NCBI GenBank assembly: GCA_028274465.1 | Contig: CM051455.1 | Span: forward strand, 52,520,725-52,584,724 | DNA from: Plantago ovata | Lineage: Eukaryota > Streptophyta > Magnoliopsida > Lamiales > Plantaginaceae | DNA: 64,000 nt | Direction: 5' to 3' | Shown here: positions 32,554-45,200 of the stretch, one piece after another | Layout of the letters: every line of letters begins with the position of its first letter | How positions within the stretch are numbered: the stretch's first letter is position 1 | Position numbers and translations under genes: made by a program | The notes under the pieces: model-generated | Seen by the model: only the letters and a program-made list of their open reading frames with translations | What the model was told of the DNA's origin: nothing | Database searches by the model: none

Positions 32554-34100
32554 ATAAGTATAGAATATACATGCACTTAGTAGTATTAGAACCCATTACA
32601 TTTAATGTCAGGATAATCTGACATACTCAATTATGTTACCCTGATCGAATTTGGAGATTGTTTGTAATTCTTACATACATAACCAGAAAAGAAAAGATAG
32701 AAAAGACTATAAGTTGTACTTCGTAGCTTACAAAGAAAAGAGATGGAAGGAGTTATAAGGTGTGCAGTGGAAGGGTGTTGAAGTGTTGAGAGAGAAATGT
32801 AGGGTACGATCTCTAATGTACACATAAGATAGTTTAGGTGTGGAAGTTATAGTAATATTTATCGTTTAAAAAACTATTAAGGCAAATTTCATTTGGACCC
32901 CTTATAGATTTTTTTATTATGTTTTTATCACTCATAGATTTTACTATTCATTTGATTCGCTCATTAGATAAATGTAATTACATCCAAACCCACGTGACTT
33001 TATGCAATTAAAATCTGGAAAGTACAAACTTGTCCTCATTCAAATTTCAAATTTTATCCATAGCCAAACACCATGATTTTACCTTTATTGCACATTTGTC
33101 TCTGGAAAAAGACTTTACAAAATTAACCCTATAAATAATTTATAATTCCACATAACTTATTTAAATTTTAAAAGGATCTAACAATTATTGCTAAATAAGT
33201 CCCTACAACATTTATATTTGAACACAAGTCCAAATTATTTAAAAAATATATATATAATGAAACTCCGGATCAGAGCTTCATCATATTTTAAGCTTACATT
33301 ATTTCAAAGAAAATAGGTAACTGTTTTGAAAAATTCAAAAGAATCAAACAATAATAGATAGACATCCTTGGAAATTTGTGATAAAAATACTTATTTATAA
33401 AATTATGTTATATATTACGAAAAGAAAGATAAAAATTTATATTTTAAATGCAAAAGAACTAAAATATGACCCTTCATGACAATATAAAGGATACCAACTC
33501 ATTTTATATTACATGTAAAATGATATATTATGGGCATGAAATAAAACACAACTATATGTATTTAAAACAGTACGAGGATTAAAAAAATTGGAGTCGGGAT
33601 GAATGCATAGGGCTTTAGCCGACCATGAACATAATTGTGCCAAACACGAGCCGAATGAAGCAACAAGAGTAGGTTGAGTAGCTAATTAGGTGAATTGCAC
33701 ACAGACTCAAGATTAGACAACATCATTCGCTTAGATCCATTCAGTATATACTACACAAGAATATACAATCGCTCTTTTATATATTACGTTTGAATATACG
33801 CCAAATGAACTTAAGTGGATGATATTGTCAACCTTTGGAACGGCATGAACCATCCCCTAACTAATTTACCTCACGTGAGTTCACATTCATATATGCCATG
33901 TACATCTGACAAGTCATTATATATCATATTACATAGGTAATGAATATTGTGATAAAAGACGTGACAACATTTTCCACAACATAGGAAATGTTTTGCCTCT
34001 CTTCCCAAACCTGACATCATATCAATATTGAGGAGTATGTGTTATATGTTAGATTTCAACTAACGGCTCAGAGTGTCTTACTTTCTCATCAAGTTTCCTA
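32554..34100. other. AT-rich intergenic stretch, no gene recognised
   Basis: Low-complexity AT-rich DNA. A short patch near 33258-33282 (AAACTCCGGATCAGAGCTTC) resembles the GAGCTTC words of the foldback core but is too short to call. Minus frame 32631-32825 has no domain. Confidence 0.4.
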
Positions 34101-35480
34101 AAAGCGGCTTTGGAAGGTAGAGTTTGTTACAACTCAGTCAAGGAGTTGTAACGGTCAAAACTGACTCTCCACATATGTTGGGATGATCGATGGTTATTGG
34201 ACACGAAGAAGTTAATCAACGGTTGTTGCCGGATCTCCTATGTTTTCTCCTCACCTAGTGTTTGCTGCTTGGTCTCCAAGACTCCAACCTATATATATAT
34301 AGGTGGACTGCAAAGGACTTCACTTGCCGATTGTTGTTCTTGTCAAAGTCTTTGTTTCTCTCACACACTTGACATCAAGAGTACAACACGACCACTGTTG
34401 TCTTGACACACATATAAGTCAAGAAGTAGAAACACTAGCACTCACACACTTGAGTATTGAGTTTGAGTTTTCCTCACAAGTGTATGATCACACTTGTGTA
34501 GTTTGTCTATGCAGTAAAATCCACTTTCATTACAACGATCTCAGTTGAGTTTGTTATTACGAGGAAATTTCTCTTTATGAGGTGGATTTCAATATGTTTT
34601 CCTATAATGTTAGTTGTGTTTGGGTTGTTTGACGCTAGTGATCACCAAGGTGTTTTTGGTGATTACACTTTTTGTAGACTTGCATCCAACAGTCTTTTGG
34701 CCCTGAAGGCGTTTTCAAGTATATTGATTATTAATATACTTGAATATTTGAAAACAACTCAGGTGTGTCTGTGTCTTTATTTTACTGTTTATATTCTACA
34801 CTTTTCACATTTGTTGTGAAGATTGTTATCATAACATATATGACAACATACTGAACAACATCGGCAGTTTACTTTCAGTAAGTATTGTTGTGTTTCTTGT
34901 GACATTAGTATTTGCTGTTTAACATAAACAAATCAATACGCTTTCGCACCAAACCTCACAATATTAATGAAGGTTTACTGTGTCACGGACCAAAGGGAAT
35001 GGAGGAAATTCGAATTCTGGGTGCCTCCCCGCCCTTTCAAGTGGTATCAGAGCCTACACTCGACTTACTGAGTGGAGGTCCTGAAACTGATTTGTTATGG
35101 ATAACGCAAACCCTAATGTAGGTCGGTTACCAGTTCTTGATTAAACCAAATTTTCTTTCTGGAAGATCTGCATGCGTGCCTATATCAAATCTATTGATAT
35201 CAGGGCGTGGAGATCTATCCTAAATGGTTATGCCCCTCCTACTAATCCAGATGATGATGATGGTGTTCTTACAAACAAATTTGTATCAGATTGGACAGTA
35301 GAGGAGACTAACTTGGCTAGTTTCAACAAAAAGGCACTCAATGCAATATTCTCATGGGTTGACATGTCTATGTTCAAGCTCATCTAGAATATTCTCGCCG
35401 CAAAGCAAGCATGTTATACTCTCCAAAAGCATTGTGAGGGGAATGCAAGTGTCAGAGAGAAAACTACTAAAAAACACAAT
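34100..35480 (+). mobile_element. Copia-type LTR and gag fragment
   Basis: Fossil fragment. TGGTATCAGAGCC at 35042-35054 is the classic primer-binding site for initiator tRNA-Met; the DNA before it, back to an unclear start near 34.1 kb, would be the left LTR. After it lie remains of a Copia gag (FWKICMRAYIKSIDIRAWRS, DWTVEETNLASFNKKALNAI). The rest of the element and the right LTR are not present, so it is broken and incomplete and its age cannot be read from LTR divergence. Confidence 0.7.
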
Positions 35481-36960
35481 TTCATGTTATTTTGCTACTA
35501 TTGCCCCATTTAAATTACACAAAATTTGATTATCACAAAACTACTAATCTTTATATATATTTGAGAAAAAATAATCAAACATTAAGTCTCATGTGTGATT
35601 TAAAAATATATCATGGAGCAAGTTCGGACTATAACTTTGGACCTTGTAATGTGATGATGGTGGGCTGAGTGTCATGGGGGAGTCAGTCTAACTTTGTTTT
35701 GTTTGCTTGTCTCTGCAGGATCACATACAATTGGGCCGATGTTTCTTGAGGATCCACAAGATGTTGGGGTAAGGTAAGTCTTGGTTAGGGACCAGTTACG
35801 GCAGAATCTTTAATTTCCTAGAGACTACTCTAAGGACTAGAACAATAGTAATTCGAGTTTAAATATCTTAGAGAACTTGATAGGTTAATTAAATCATAGG
35901 ATTTGGCTTTAAATTTCTTGAAGTTTTTCTATTTGAGTTTTTTCTTTGGTGCTAAAATGCGGGTTTTTTGACGATGTCAAAATTCTCTTGGTGGTTTACT
36001 TTCTTTACTCTAAACATTAGCGGCCCTTAAAATAGATCCGCTTTAAATTAATTGTCACTTGGGGGCTTAAAAACATATGGTGGAGATAGGGACAGAGCCA
36101 GGAATGAAAAGTGAGGGGGGTGGCGAGATATATTATAACAAGATACTTATTTGAAAGTTAAAAATTTGATTAAAAATAATACACTAACAACAAAATTTAG
36201 GGGTAGCGAAATGTGAATTTTGCAAAAATATACATATGATAATTAAAAAATTCAAAAGTTTGGTGGTGGCGATCGCATCCCCTCGCCACCGGCCCTTTGT
36301 CTCGCCCCTCCGTGGAAGATGTGGTTAAATTAAATAGATAATTCTCATGAACATCATGACAACACTTTAAATTACTTGTCACTTAATTACAGTTGTATTA
36401 CTTGTGTATAACATTGGCATGGATTACCTATATGTAGTCATAACTTAAATTGTTTGCCACTTATTATCTCGTTGCCATATGGTGTACGAGCTTGACTAGT
36501 GAAGGGACTGTTAGTATTTTTTAGGTCCGCAGTTCTCTTGTTTCTTGTTGCGCGGTTCTCTTATGGTTCCAGGGGTGGGTTCAAGCTGCTTGGTCATGTT
36601 TCTCTCCTGGTCTTGGTACGTATCACTTTGGTTGGTAAACTGTTGCTTCAGATGGTGCGGTTTGGCCCTTCACGTTTAACGGGTGGATCGAGCTTTTTTA
36701 AGCTCTTGTGTTGTTGCTTCATATATTTACTTGGATAGGTGCCTAGCTGCGTAGATAGTGTTGGTTAACGAGTCGAACCGAGTATTGTTTGATGTAATAC
36801 CCCGTATATTTTATTAGTACGAGTTATATATGGATTTAAATTAACGGGTTGATTTTGAATAATTATAATTATTGTTGGACTGACAAATCGAGATGATAGT
36901 TGGTTACTATTTTAATGGACCGTTAAATCGAGACGGCATCAGTGATTTTAAAGTATTATT
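35481..36960. other. Intergenic stretch with a MITE-like repeat
   Basis: About 36090-36315 has an ACAGAGCCAGGAATGAAAAG start, a GGGGTAGCGAAATGTGAATT middle and a GTCTCGCCCCTCC end, a common plant repeat pattern shared with 28882-29050. From about 36786 (TAATACCCCGTATATTTTAT) lies sequence leading into the Helitron-like block, possibly part of it but absent from copy 1. No gene is supported; the frame at 36499-36738 has no domain. Confidence 0.4.
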
Positions 36961-37830
36961 AATATAATAAGCCGGTTGATTTACTCAATTGATTGACCTA
37001 CCAATCAATTTTAATCTGTTGATCTTCCTTATCCAATTTCAATCTGGTGCGTACATGTGTCATTAGTTAATTAAAAGATGTAGGGTTCGAATCCTGCTGG
37101 CGTGATTTTTCTCCATTATTTTTATTGAAGGCGTTTGGTTCGAATCTTGTTGGCGTGATTTTTCTCTATTATTTGTATCATTATTTTAGTTGAAGGTGTT
37201 GGGTTCGAATCTTATTGACGTAATTTTTTTCTTTTTTATTTATTCTCTTCTTAAATTTTTATTTTTTAACATAAAATTGTATGACGTATTATACTTAATT
37301 TTAAAAATAACCATGATATGTTCTTATAAAAAAAGGACATACTTCCTCCGTCCAATAATAAATGTAACACTTGATTTTGTTGATTTTTTTTTATGGTCAG
37401 TTTGACCTTAAATTATTCTTAAATCATACGATAAAAATAACTAAAAACATCATATTATGAAGCTATAATGTTTATATAAAGCACTTGACAATATATTCAA
37501 CTGATGAAGAATACCAATTAACATGCGAAAAAGATGCATTGCAGATTTTGAAGTTGAATATTTCCAAAATCTAGAGATGTATCTCATGGTTCTTAACTCA
37601 TCGGAAAAATACTTTTCGTATGTCTAATATAGTTCAATTGAAAACTATTAATTGCATAACTACAAAAACTATATACATTTATAGCACATCATTTATATTA
37701 AATTTAATTACTCAATTAGTTATTTTTTTATTACGTTTGAAGTCATTATGTGAAGATTATATATTCACTCCATTTATTTCAATATATTATTTAATAAAAC
37801 AATAATGTTTTACAAAATTACGTTTCACAC

Positions 37831-40800
37831 CACCACAAGAATCGGCCCACGTACCGACGGATGGTATCCGTCGGTAACAGGGTACCGATCCGTCGGTACG
37901 CCCTTACCGACGGATCGGCAACAACTTACCGACGGATAAATATCCCGTCGCTATTTTATCCGTCGGTAATGCCTTTACCGTCGTTTCTTATTCGTCGCTA
38001 AATTTAGCGACGGATAATACCGACGGACTGACGAATAAGGGCGTTGACCAGCCCTTATTCGTCTGACCGACGGATAAATTTATCCGTCGGTGCCGTTTAT
38101 CAACGGATAACGTTATCCGTCGGTCATGACCGGTTGACTACCGGTTGACTTAGTCAACCGGAACTTACCGACGGATAACGTTATCCGTTGGTAGATTTTT
38201 TTTTTTTAAATTTTTTTTTTTTATTTTTCTTGATAATTGTACAACAACCTATTTAATAATATAAATTTATGTACTAAAAATTAAAAATCATTAAATTTGA
38301 ATTGAAAATAAAATTCAATAAGATTCGATTCTTCAAAATAGAAAAACGTTTACTACAAATGTAAATGTGAAAGTTTTACAATCGTACTACAAATGCCCAA
38401 CTAAAATGTCAAAATCTAGGGACGACGACCACTAGAACCACGACCACTGGAACCCGAAGGAGCATGAGAACTACCTTGCAAACCCGCACTCCCCGCCGTA
38501 CCAGGGCTCCCCTCCCCGGTCTGAAACACAGCTGCCTCTGCGAACGGGTCCATGCCAATGGGATGCTTCTCCAGCAGCTTCTTCAGCACGAAATTCTGCG
38601 TCTCCACCTGACACAAGTAATGATCGATGTAGTTAAGAATATGAAAGATAGATGCAAGCAATGTAAATGAGCATACAAGTGGTTATACATCTACATGAGA
38701 TATCAACATAATATTAGCATATAAGTGAATATACCTGAGACACAAGTGTCTCCTGAATGCTCATCATCCTAGCATTCTCGGCCTTAAGTGCTGCCATCTC
38801 CTCAGCCAATCGAGAATCTGTGCTGGAGGTAGAACCGGATGAGCGCTGAAATGATTCAGCTGCAAGAGAACGTCCCAAGTTCCCTAAGCCATAGATCGAC
38901 CACTTAGGGCCAGGAGGGTTCACCTCGAGGAAGGCAGCGTTTTCTTCCTCCATCGTAAGTATGTCACCCTTCTCTTGCATCTTAACCAAGTAAAAAGCCT
39001 CAACCTCCTCCTACAAGCAGTTAAGCAATACATGAGTTGATATATTACAATACATATAGAAACTTTTAAAAAGAAATACAGTACAAGTAACTCAAAGTAC
39101 TCATTTATGTACTTACATTCAGTTTCTTGGCTTTCTTGCATGTCCACTTGCCGTTCTTGAACTTGGCATTTCTCACCATGGTCAAGTACGACAAGCATCC
39201 TTGTCCAGTGAGCCTCTGTTCATTTTGCAAAGTAATAAGTGTCAGTGTTTACAATAAAATTTTAAGAATATTGAAAGTGACTGGAGTAAAGCACAAGTTA
39301 ACTTACTGCATTGAGGTCACGAGTGGCCTGAGACTGTGTGCCGAGATGGTGCTTCGAATAGTCCTCGTCTTCACCGGAGCTGCTTCTGTCCGCCCGTGCT
39401 CGATTCTTCTTGTTCTGATCTGCTAGGTCCTCAGCATCCTGTGTCTTCCAGTAAGCCAACCACAGAGGCCACTCGCTTTCGTGGATGAATCTAGGCTTCA
39501 CTTGAGACTCCTTAAGGTCGTGGACCTTGTCTCGGTAACAACGAGCACCAACAGTGTTGAAAACAAACCAAAGCTCCTTCAATAGCACGTTTGGCAAGTA
39601 GTAGTGTTTCTAACCACCAAAACAACCAATTTAGAACGACACAACAATCAATACAACAAGAACAAGATCAACGTAAGCACAATGGTGACTAACATATCAC
39701 CCAAATATAGTGGCTAACATACCACTCACATTGCCCTAAAAAAAAAACTAGCACATTGTGACTAACATATCACCCAAATATAGTGGCTAACATACCACTC
39801 ACGTAAATTTAGAATAAAAATAAAACAACGTTTACTAAACATTTAAGATTGTTACAATACCCGCAGCTCATCGAAGTAGAAGCCAATGACATGGTCAGGC
39901 AGCCTTGACCACTTCTCCCCACCACGGTCCTCAGATGGTGTTGGAGCGATGAACTTCGAGTTGATGATGTCACCGATCTTCGAATGGGCAGATGCAGGGT
40001 AAAACCTATTATGATTGTTAAATACAAATAAGAATGAATAAGCATAATAAAGTATACGTAATATGTCACAAGTTAAACAATAAACTAAACAACAGAAAGT
40101 GTACTTACGCAGCTTTCCCGTTAGGGAACAGAACAGGCTTCCCCTTATACATGGCACCCAGGGTCGGCCTCTCGTATGGGCAACCATCAGCAGGTAGGTT
40201 CGCAAATGGGTCAAACTTAGCCTTCTTCTTCCTAGTTGACGATGAGGAGCTACTCCCCTCCGATAATCCAATGATGGGTGGAACTACACCCTGCTCGTAC
40301 CCTGGGGCTCCAGGAACTCGTAACTCGGGTGGAATGTAGTTGCACCTAGGTTTCGGCATCTGCAAATAAAACAATATCAAGGTTAGTATGATGATATGAA
40401 ATATGCACGTACAATATAAAACATTATCAATTAACGTAAATGCACATACAAGTGAATATACATATAAATGACATAGCAACATAATTTATTACCAACCATA
40501 TCACCAATCAACCATATAACAACATCATCTCTAGCCTAACATCATCAACCTTATCACCAATCAACCAACCATCAACAACATCATCTCTAGCCTAGCATTG
40601 TCAACAACAACCATATGAACATCATCTCTAACCTAACATCATCATCATATCATCATCTCGAACCCATTTTCACTTTATTTCAAAACCCCCAAATTGAGCT
40701 ACAAGTCTCGATTTTCATAAATTACTCTATTTTATCGTATTCAACTACAAAATTAACCTTATATAAGTACATAACCTAGTTATGGAACATTAAATTCGAT

Positions 40801-41583
40801 CAAATACAAAACTAAAAAAAGCCCTAAATTGATCTAAGTCTCGATTTTAATTAACAAACCCAAATTAACATAATCCAAAACTAACATTCAACTATAACAA
40901 CTAATATCTACTTAATACTAACATACATTTCCATAATTTAAGAAATCCCCAAATTAATAAAATCCCAAAATCGATTCATTACTCAATTTAACAACAATCA
41001 ACTACACATTTAAGCAAAATATACTTGTATCAACTACTATGTAACATACATTTGACAATTTAACCAACAATTGGATAATTCCCAAATTAAAAATCAAATA
41101 AGGGTTAGAGTTCATACCTTTGATTTTGCACAAATTGACCAAAAAAAATTCGAATTGAAGGTTGTTCCTTGTTCCTTGTGCAATAAGCTTCAATTTGCTA
41201 CCAAAATGGATGAAAATGGTGAAGTTTTGAATGAGAAATGGAGATGAGAAGATAGAAAAACGAGAAGAAGAAGTAAGGAGAAGCAGAAAAATGGAGTTCT
41301 GCAACTCCTTCGCCGCCGGTATATTAGAGCTTACTGACGGATAAGCTTATCCGTCGGTAAGCTTAATTTTTTTTTTAAATTTAGTTTTAATATTTAGCGA
41401 CGGATAAGTTATCCGTCGGTAAATACCGACGGATCGGAACCTTTTAGCGACGGATGACGAACAAAGTGGTCAACTTTGTTCGTTATCCGTCATCCGTCGC
41501 TAAGAGACACCGATCCGTCGGCATTTACCGACGGATAAAATCCGTCATTTTATCCGTCGGTAAATGACGGATTTTTTGTAGTG
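37831..41583 (-). mobile_element. CACTA transposon, 3753 bp, with an intact tnpA-like gene
   Basis: Ends are CACCACAAGAATCGG at 37831 and its counterpart TTTTTTGTAGTG at 41583 (the left end has one changed base compared with CACTA), flanked by the 3-bp duplication CAC (37828-37830 and 41584-41586). Subterminal regions at both ends (37850-38195 and 41330-41575) are packed with ACCGACGGATAA / TTATCCGTCGGT words plus some TTAGCGACGGAT. The only gene is a six-exon tnpA-like gene on the minus strand; no TNPD-type catalytic transposase is present, so the element would still need one supplied from elsewhere. The intact gene suggests a recent insertion. Confidence 0.92.
38416..40359 (-). CDS. CACTA tnpA-like protein (plant transposase Ptta/En/Spm, Transposase_24), six exons, 421 residues
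   Basis: Minus-strand exons 40359-40109, 40005-39861, 39609-39307, 39215-39117, 39010-38735 and 38607-38416. All introns are GT-AG, and the phases match throughout with no stop codon. Start MPKPRCNYIPPELRVPGAPG follows an acceptor (TTGCAG-ATG), so a noncoding first exon lies upstream. Residues about 85-235 carry the family core (FYPASAHSKIGDIINSKF, EDRGGEKWSRLPDHVIGFYF, KHYYLPNVLLKELWFVFNTV, HESEWPLWLAYWKTQ, NKKNRARA, KHHLGTQSQ). A coiled-coil-like segment (SRLAEEMAALKAENARMMSI) and a Gly/Ser-rich tail ending SGRGSSGRRP follow. TNPA-type proteins bind the subterminal repeats and bring the ends together for the separate TNPD transposase. Some database proteins of this family are annotated as host genes; here the CACTA ends show it is transposon-borne. 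Confidence 0.88.
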
Positions 41584-41675
41584 CACGCGTAGCGTGTGAC
41601 GCGGTTCCTAGTACTAACTATGACTCAAAGTAACCCGTATTAAGAAGTAATTAGATGGGGACTTGGTAAAAGACC

Positions 41676-41773
41676 AGAGCTAAAATTACTAATGCCAGAG
41701 CAATTTGTGCACTTTTAGAAATAATTAGTGTTTATAAAAGGTAAATTGCTCTGGCATTAGTAATTTTAGCTCT
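41676..41773. repeat. Perfect 31-bp inverted repeat (98-bp hairpin)
   Basis: 41676-41706 and 41743-41773 are exact reverse complements (left arm starts AGAGCTAAAATTACTAATGC), separated by 36 bases. The size and perfect pairing fit a small MITE or a foldback precursor of small RNAs. No target duplication is obvious at its edges. Confidence 0.9.
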
Positions 41774-42043
41774 AGTTATATCACTAGCCTATATATTAAT
41801 TAGCATCAGACTTTAATTAGTACTCCATGTTTGGGCCTAGTCCACAAAGCTAGTCTTAGTACTATTGAAGGTTAATGATCGGTTAGGGTTGATGGAATCA
41901 TATACTCTAATGCCGTCATGTAAGAAACAACGAATGGACAAGGTAATGGTCAGATTGGTCGCACATGGACATGAGGTGTATAAGAAAACTATGTTAGTCC
42001 GTTGTTTTTCCTATTCAATCGTCTTTGTAAGCTAGTACGATAC

Positions 42044-42267
42044 TGTTATGGATGGACGGCTGTTGCTACCAATTAGCTAACTTCTACAGAATTATACTAG
42101 AGAATATGCTAGAAAAGCTAATTTCATATATGATTTCAGATGCCCTTCAACAGAAGAATTACAAATATTTATACAGGATAAGGCTTGACTAATAACAAAC
42201 CAGAACTTACAAGTTTAAAACGCGAATTACAGTATGGACAAATTAAGACAGAATTCGCTCCATAACA
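42044..42267 (-). repeat. 3' LTR of the chromovirus element
   Basis: 224 bp, starting TGTTATGGATGG and ending ATAACA; about 95 percent identical to 46822-47056. Confidence 0.93.
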
Positions 42268-45200
42268 TTCCATTCTCCTTCAGAAGCTTGTCCTCAAGCT
42301 CAAGTCTTCACTTTGCAGTTCAGTCTTCAAACCTGAATCCTGGAAATTTGGCCTTAAACTCATGGTAGTCCTCCCAAGTAGCCTCTTCAGCAGGAAGGTG
42401 CTCCCATTCTACTAATACTTGGACCACAACTGCATTATTTTTCTTCACCATTCTCCTAGCTACAACCTTGACTGGAATTAACACCACTGATCCTTCTTCA
42501 TTCATTAAGGATAGTGTGCCAGAAATGTTGTCAGTTAAGCCCACATGTAATTTCAGTTGCGAGACGTGAAACACAGGATGAATTTTACTACCAGCTGGAA
42601 GTTGAAGCTTATATGCCACTGCTCCTATTCTCTCCAACACCTGAAATGGTCCTGAATATTTAGGACTTAGCTTCCAAACCTCACTGTTCCTGATAGAGAA
42701 TTGTCTATATGGCTTCATCTTCAAATATACCCAATCTCCCACCCCCAATACTCTCTCAGTCCTGTATTTATCAGCCATCAACTTCATCCTTTCCACTGCT
42801 AGCTTCAAATTTTCCTTTACTTTGGCTAAAATTTCTTCTCTTGCGGCTACCATTTCCCCTACTCCATATACAGTTGCCTCACCGGTATTGCCAATGGTAA
42901 TAGTAGCCGGTTTGTATCCAAACGTGCCTCAAAAGGACTCATTCCCAAGGAAGTATGAAAACAACTATTATACCACCATTGCGCTAGAGCTAACCAAGTA
43001 CTCCATTGCTTTGGTGACTGTCCGCACATGCACCTCAAATAGTTTTCCAGAGGTTAACTCTCTCCGTCTGGCCATCGGTCTGTGGATGGTAAGCAGTACT
43101 CATAAGCCTTTGAATTCCCAGTTTGCTGAGCAATTCCTTCCAAACTGCACTGGTGAACACCTTATCCCGATCTGAAACTATACTCAAAGGTAACCCATGT
43201 AGCTTGCACACAGTATCGACAAACAATTTAGCAACTTGTGAAGCTGTGAAAGGGTGAGACATGGGAATAAAATGTGAAAACTTGGTGAACCTGTCAACTA
43301 TCACCAGTATAGTATCAAATCCTCCAGATTTAGGAAGCTTCTCAATAAAGTCCATTGATATGTGCTGCCAAGCTTGTACCGGAATTGGTAAGGGCTGCAA
43401 CATCCCAGGTGTTCTAACATGCTCCCCTTTACTCCTTTGGCAGACACCACACTCACTCACCACTTTGACACATGTAGCTCCCAGGTTTGGCCAATCAAAT
43501 GCAGCCTGAACTCTGTGACTGGTTGCTAATACACCAGAATGACCTCCCTCCACGCTACTGTGCAATGTCTGAACAACCAATTCTCTGTAAGAGCCCCCAA
43601 AACCCACATACAACTTCCCTTTATACCTTAACAGGCCATTAGACATATATATGAGTCCTAAATTGGCCGGTGCAGTAGAGTATAGTAGTATTGCTTCTTC
43701 TGCAGCTGCATCTCCCACATAACTAGCCAATAGTTCCTGAATTCACTGGGGCTGTAAGCCGGATTGAGCCAACAACTCAACATCTTCACCTCTCACATCC
43801 CTTCTAGAAAGTGCATCCGCCACCTTATTATCCGGTCCCTTTTTATATTCAATTCTATACTCCAGTCCAAGCAACTTGGTCATGTACTTGTGCTGGATCG
43901 GAGTATGGAACTTTTGATCAACCAAAAAGTTCAAGCTCCTTTGATCAGTCCGAATCACAAATGGAGCATGTAACAGGTATGCCCTCCACTTTTCCACTGC
44001 CAATATTATTTCCAAAAATTCTTTCTCATATATAGAGAGCCCCAAATTCTTTGGTCCTAATCCTTTACTGACAAAGGCCAACGGGTGCTCTTGTTGCATC
44101 AATACAACACCCAAACCACTGTAGCATGCGTCCGTTTCCACAACAAATTCTTTAGTAAAGTCTGGTAATTGCAGAACGGGCACTGAACACATCATATCTT
44201 TTATGATTCAAATGTACTTTGAGCTTCTGGCCCCCATTTGAATTGTCCTTTCTGGTAAGGTCTGTCAGCACTTTAGCTCGGGCTCCATAGTTGGCACAAA
44301 ATCTTCTATAGTAGCCAATTATACCTAAAAATCCTCTCAGCTGCTTCAACGTTGTAGGAATTGGCCACTCTTTAATACAAGAAATTTTACCAGGGTCAAC
44401 TGCTACGCCTTGTTTACTGATTACATGCCCTAGATACTCCACCTGAGCCACTCCAAAGGCGCATTTCGACCTTTTAGCAAACAAGGTATGTGATCTCAGT
44501 AATTCAAACACTCTCCATAAGTGTTCCTTGTGTTGTTCTACATTTTTACTGTACACCAAGATATCATCAAAGAATACAAGCACAAAATTTCCCAAACAAT
44601 CCTTGAATACTTCGTTCATCATATTTTGGAAAGTAGCTGGTGCGTTGGTCAAGCCAAAAGGCATGACAGTGAACTCGTACAATCCAGAGGCGGTTACAAA
44701 TGCAATTTTTTCAATATCTTCTGGTCTCATCCTAACCTGATGATATCCAGCTCTCAAGTCAATTTTTGAAAAAATTGCAGCACCATGGAGTTCATCCAAT
44801 AAGTCCTCCATCAAGGGTATAGGATAACTATCTCTAATCGTAAGAGAATTAAGTCTCCTATAGTCTACACAGAACCTCCAAGTCCCATCCTTCTTCTTTA
44901 CCAGTGACACAGGGCTTGAAAAGGGACTGTGGCTTGGCTATACAATGCCCATCTCTAACATTTCTTTCAATAACCTTTCTATCTCTTGTCTTTGAATGTA
45001 GGGAGATCTGTATGCCGCCTGCTTAAAAGGCTCCACTCCCGGCTTCAAGCTGATTTTATGGTCACATGACCTTCGAGGTGGCAAGGCAGTAGGAATAGCA
45101 AAGATATCCTCATACTTCAACAGTAGCTCTGCCAATTCTCTATTATCAGTTTCGGTCGATTTGGCCTCTATGGAACTTATCATGCAGAAACAACTGAACA

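Larger units (their letters stand above)
36961..41611 (+). mobile_element. Helitron-like element, copy 2, split by a CACTA insertion
   Basis: 36961-37751 matches copy 1 (10641-11441). The element continues to 37830, is interrupted by the CACTA element 37831-41583, and resumes at 41587-41611 with GCGTAGCGTGTGACGCGG and the CTAG end (41608-41611, followed by T). Without the CACTA and one copy of its target duplication, the end reads ACACGC-GTA-GCGTGT followed by 11 bases and CTAG, a 6-bp hairpin just before a CTRR end, which is the Helitron signature. No protein is encoded; it would have needed a Rep/helicase from elsewhere. The 5' end is uncertain. Confidence 0.75.

Noticed and set aside
34297-34819. 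Overlapping plus frames of about 80 codons
   Set aside because: They lie in the presumed LTR of the Copia fragment and have no recognisable domain.
37850-38195. Regularly repeated short words that could suggest a CRISPR-like array
   Set aside because: The words are in both orientations with irregular spacing and sit at both ends of a CACTA element; they are subterminal repeats in a plant genome.
41002-41304. 100-codon minus-strand frame at the CACTA right side
   Set aside because: Low-complexity hydrophobic composition, no relation to the spliced tnpA-like gene; lies in its leader region.
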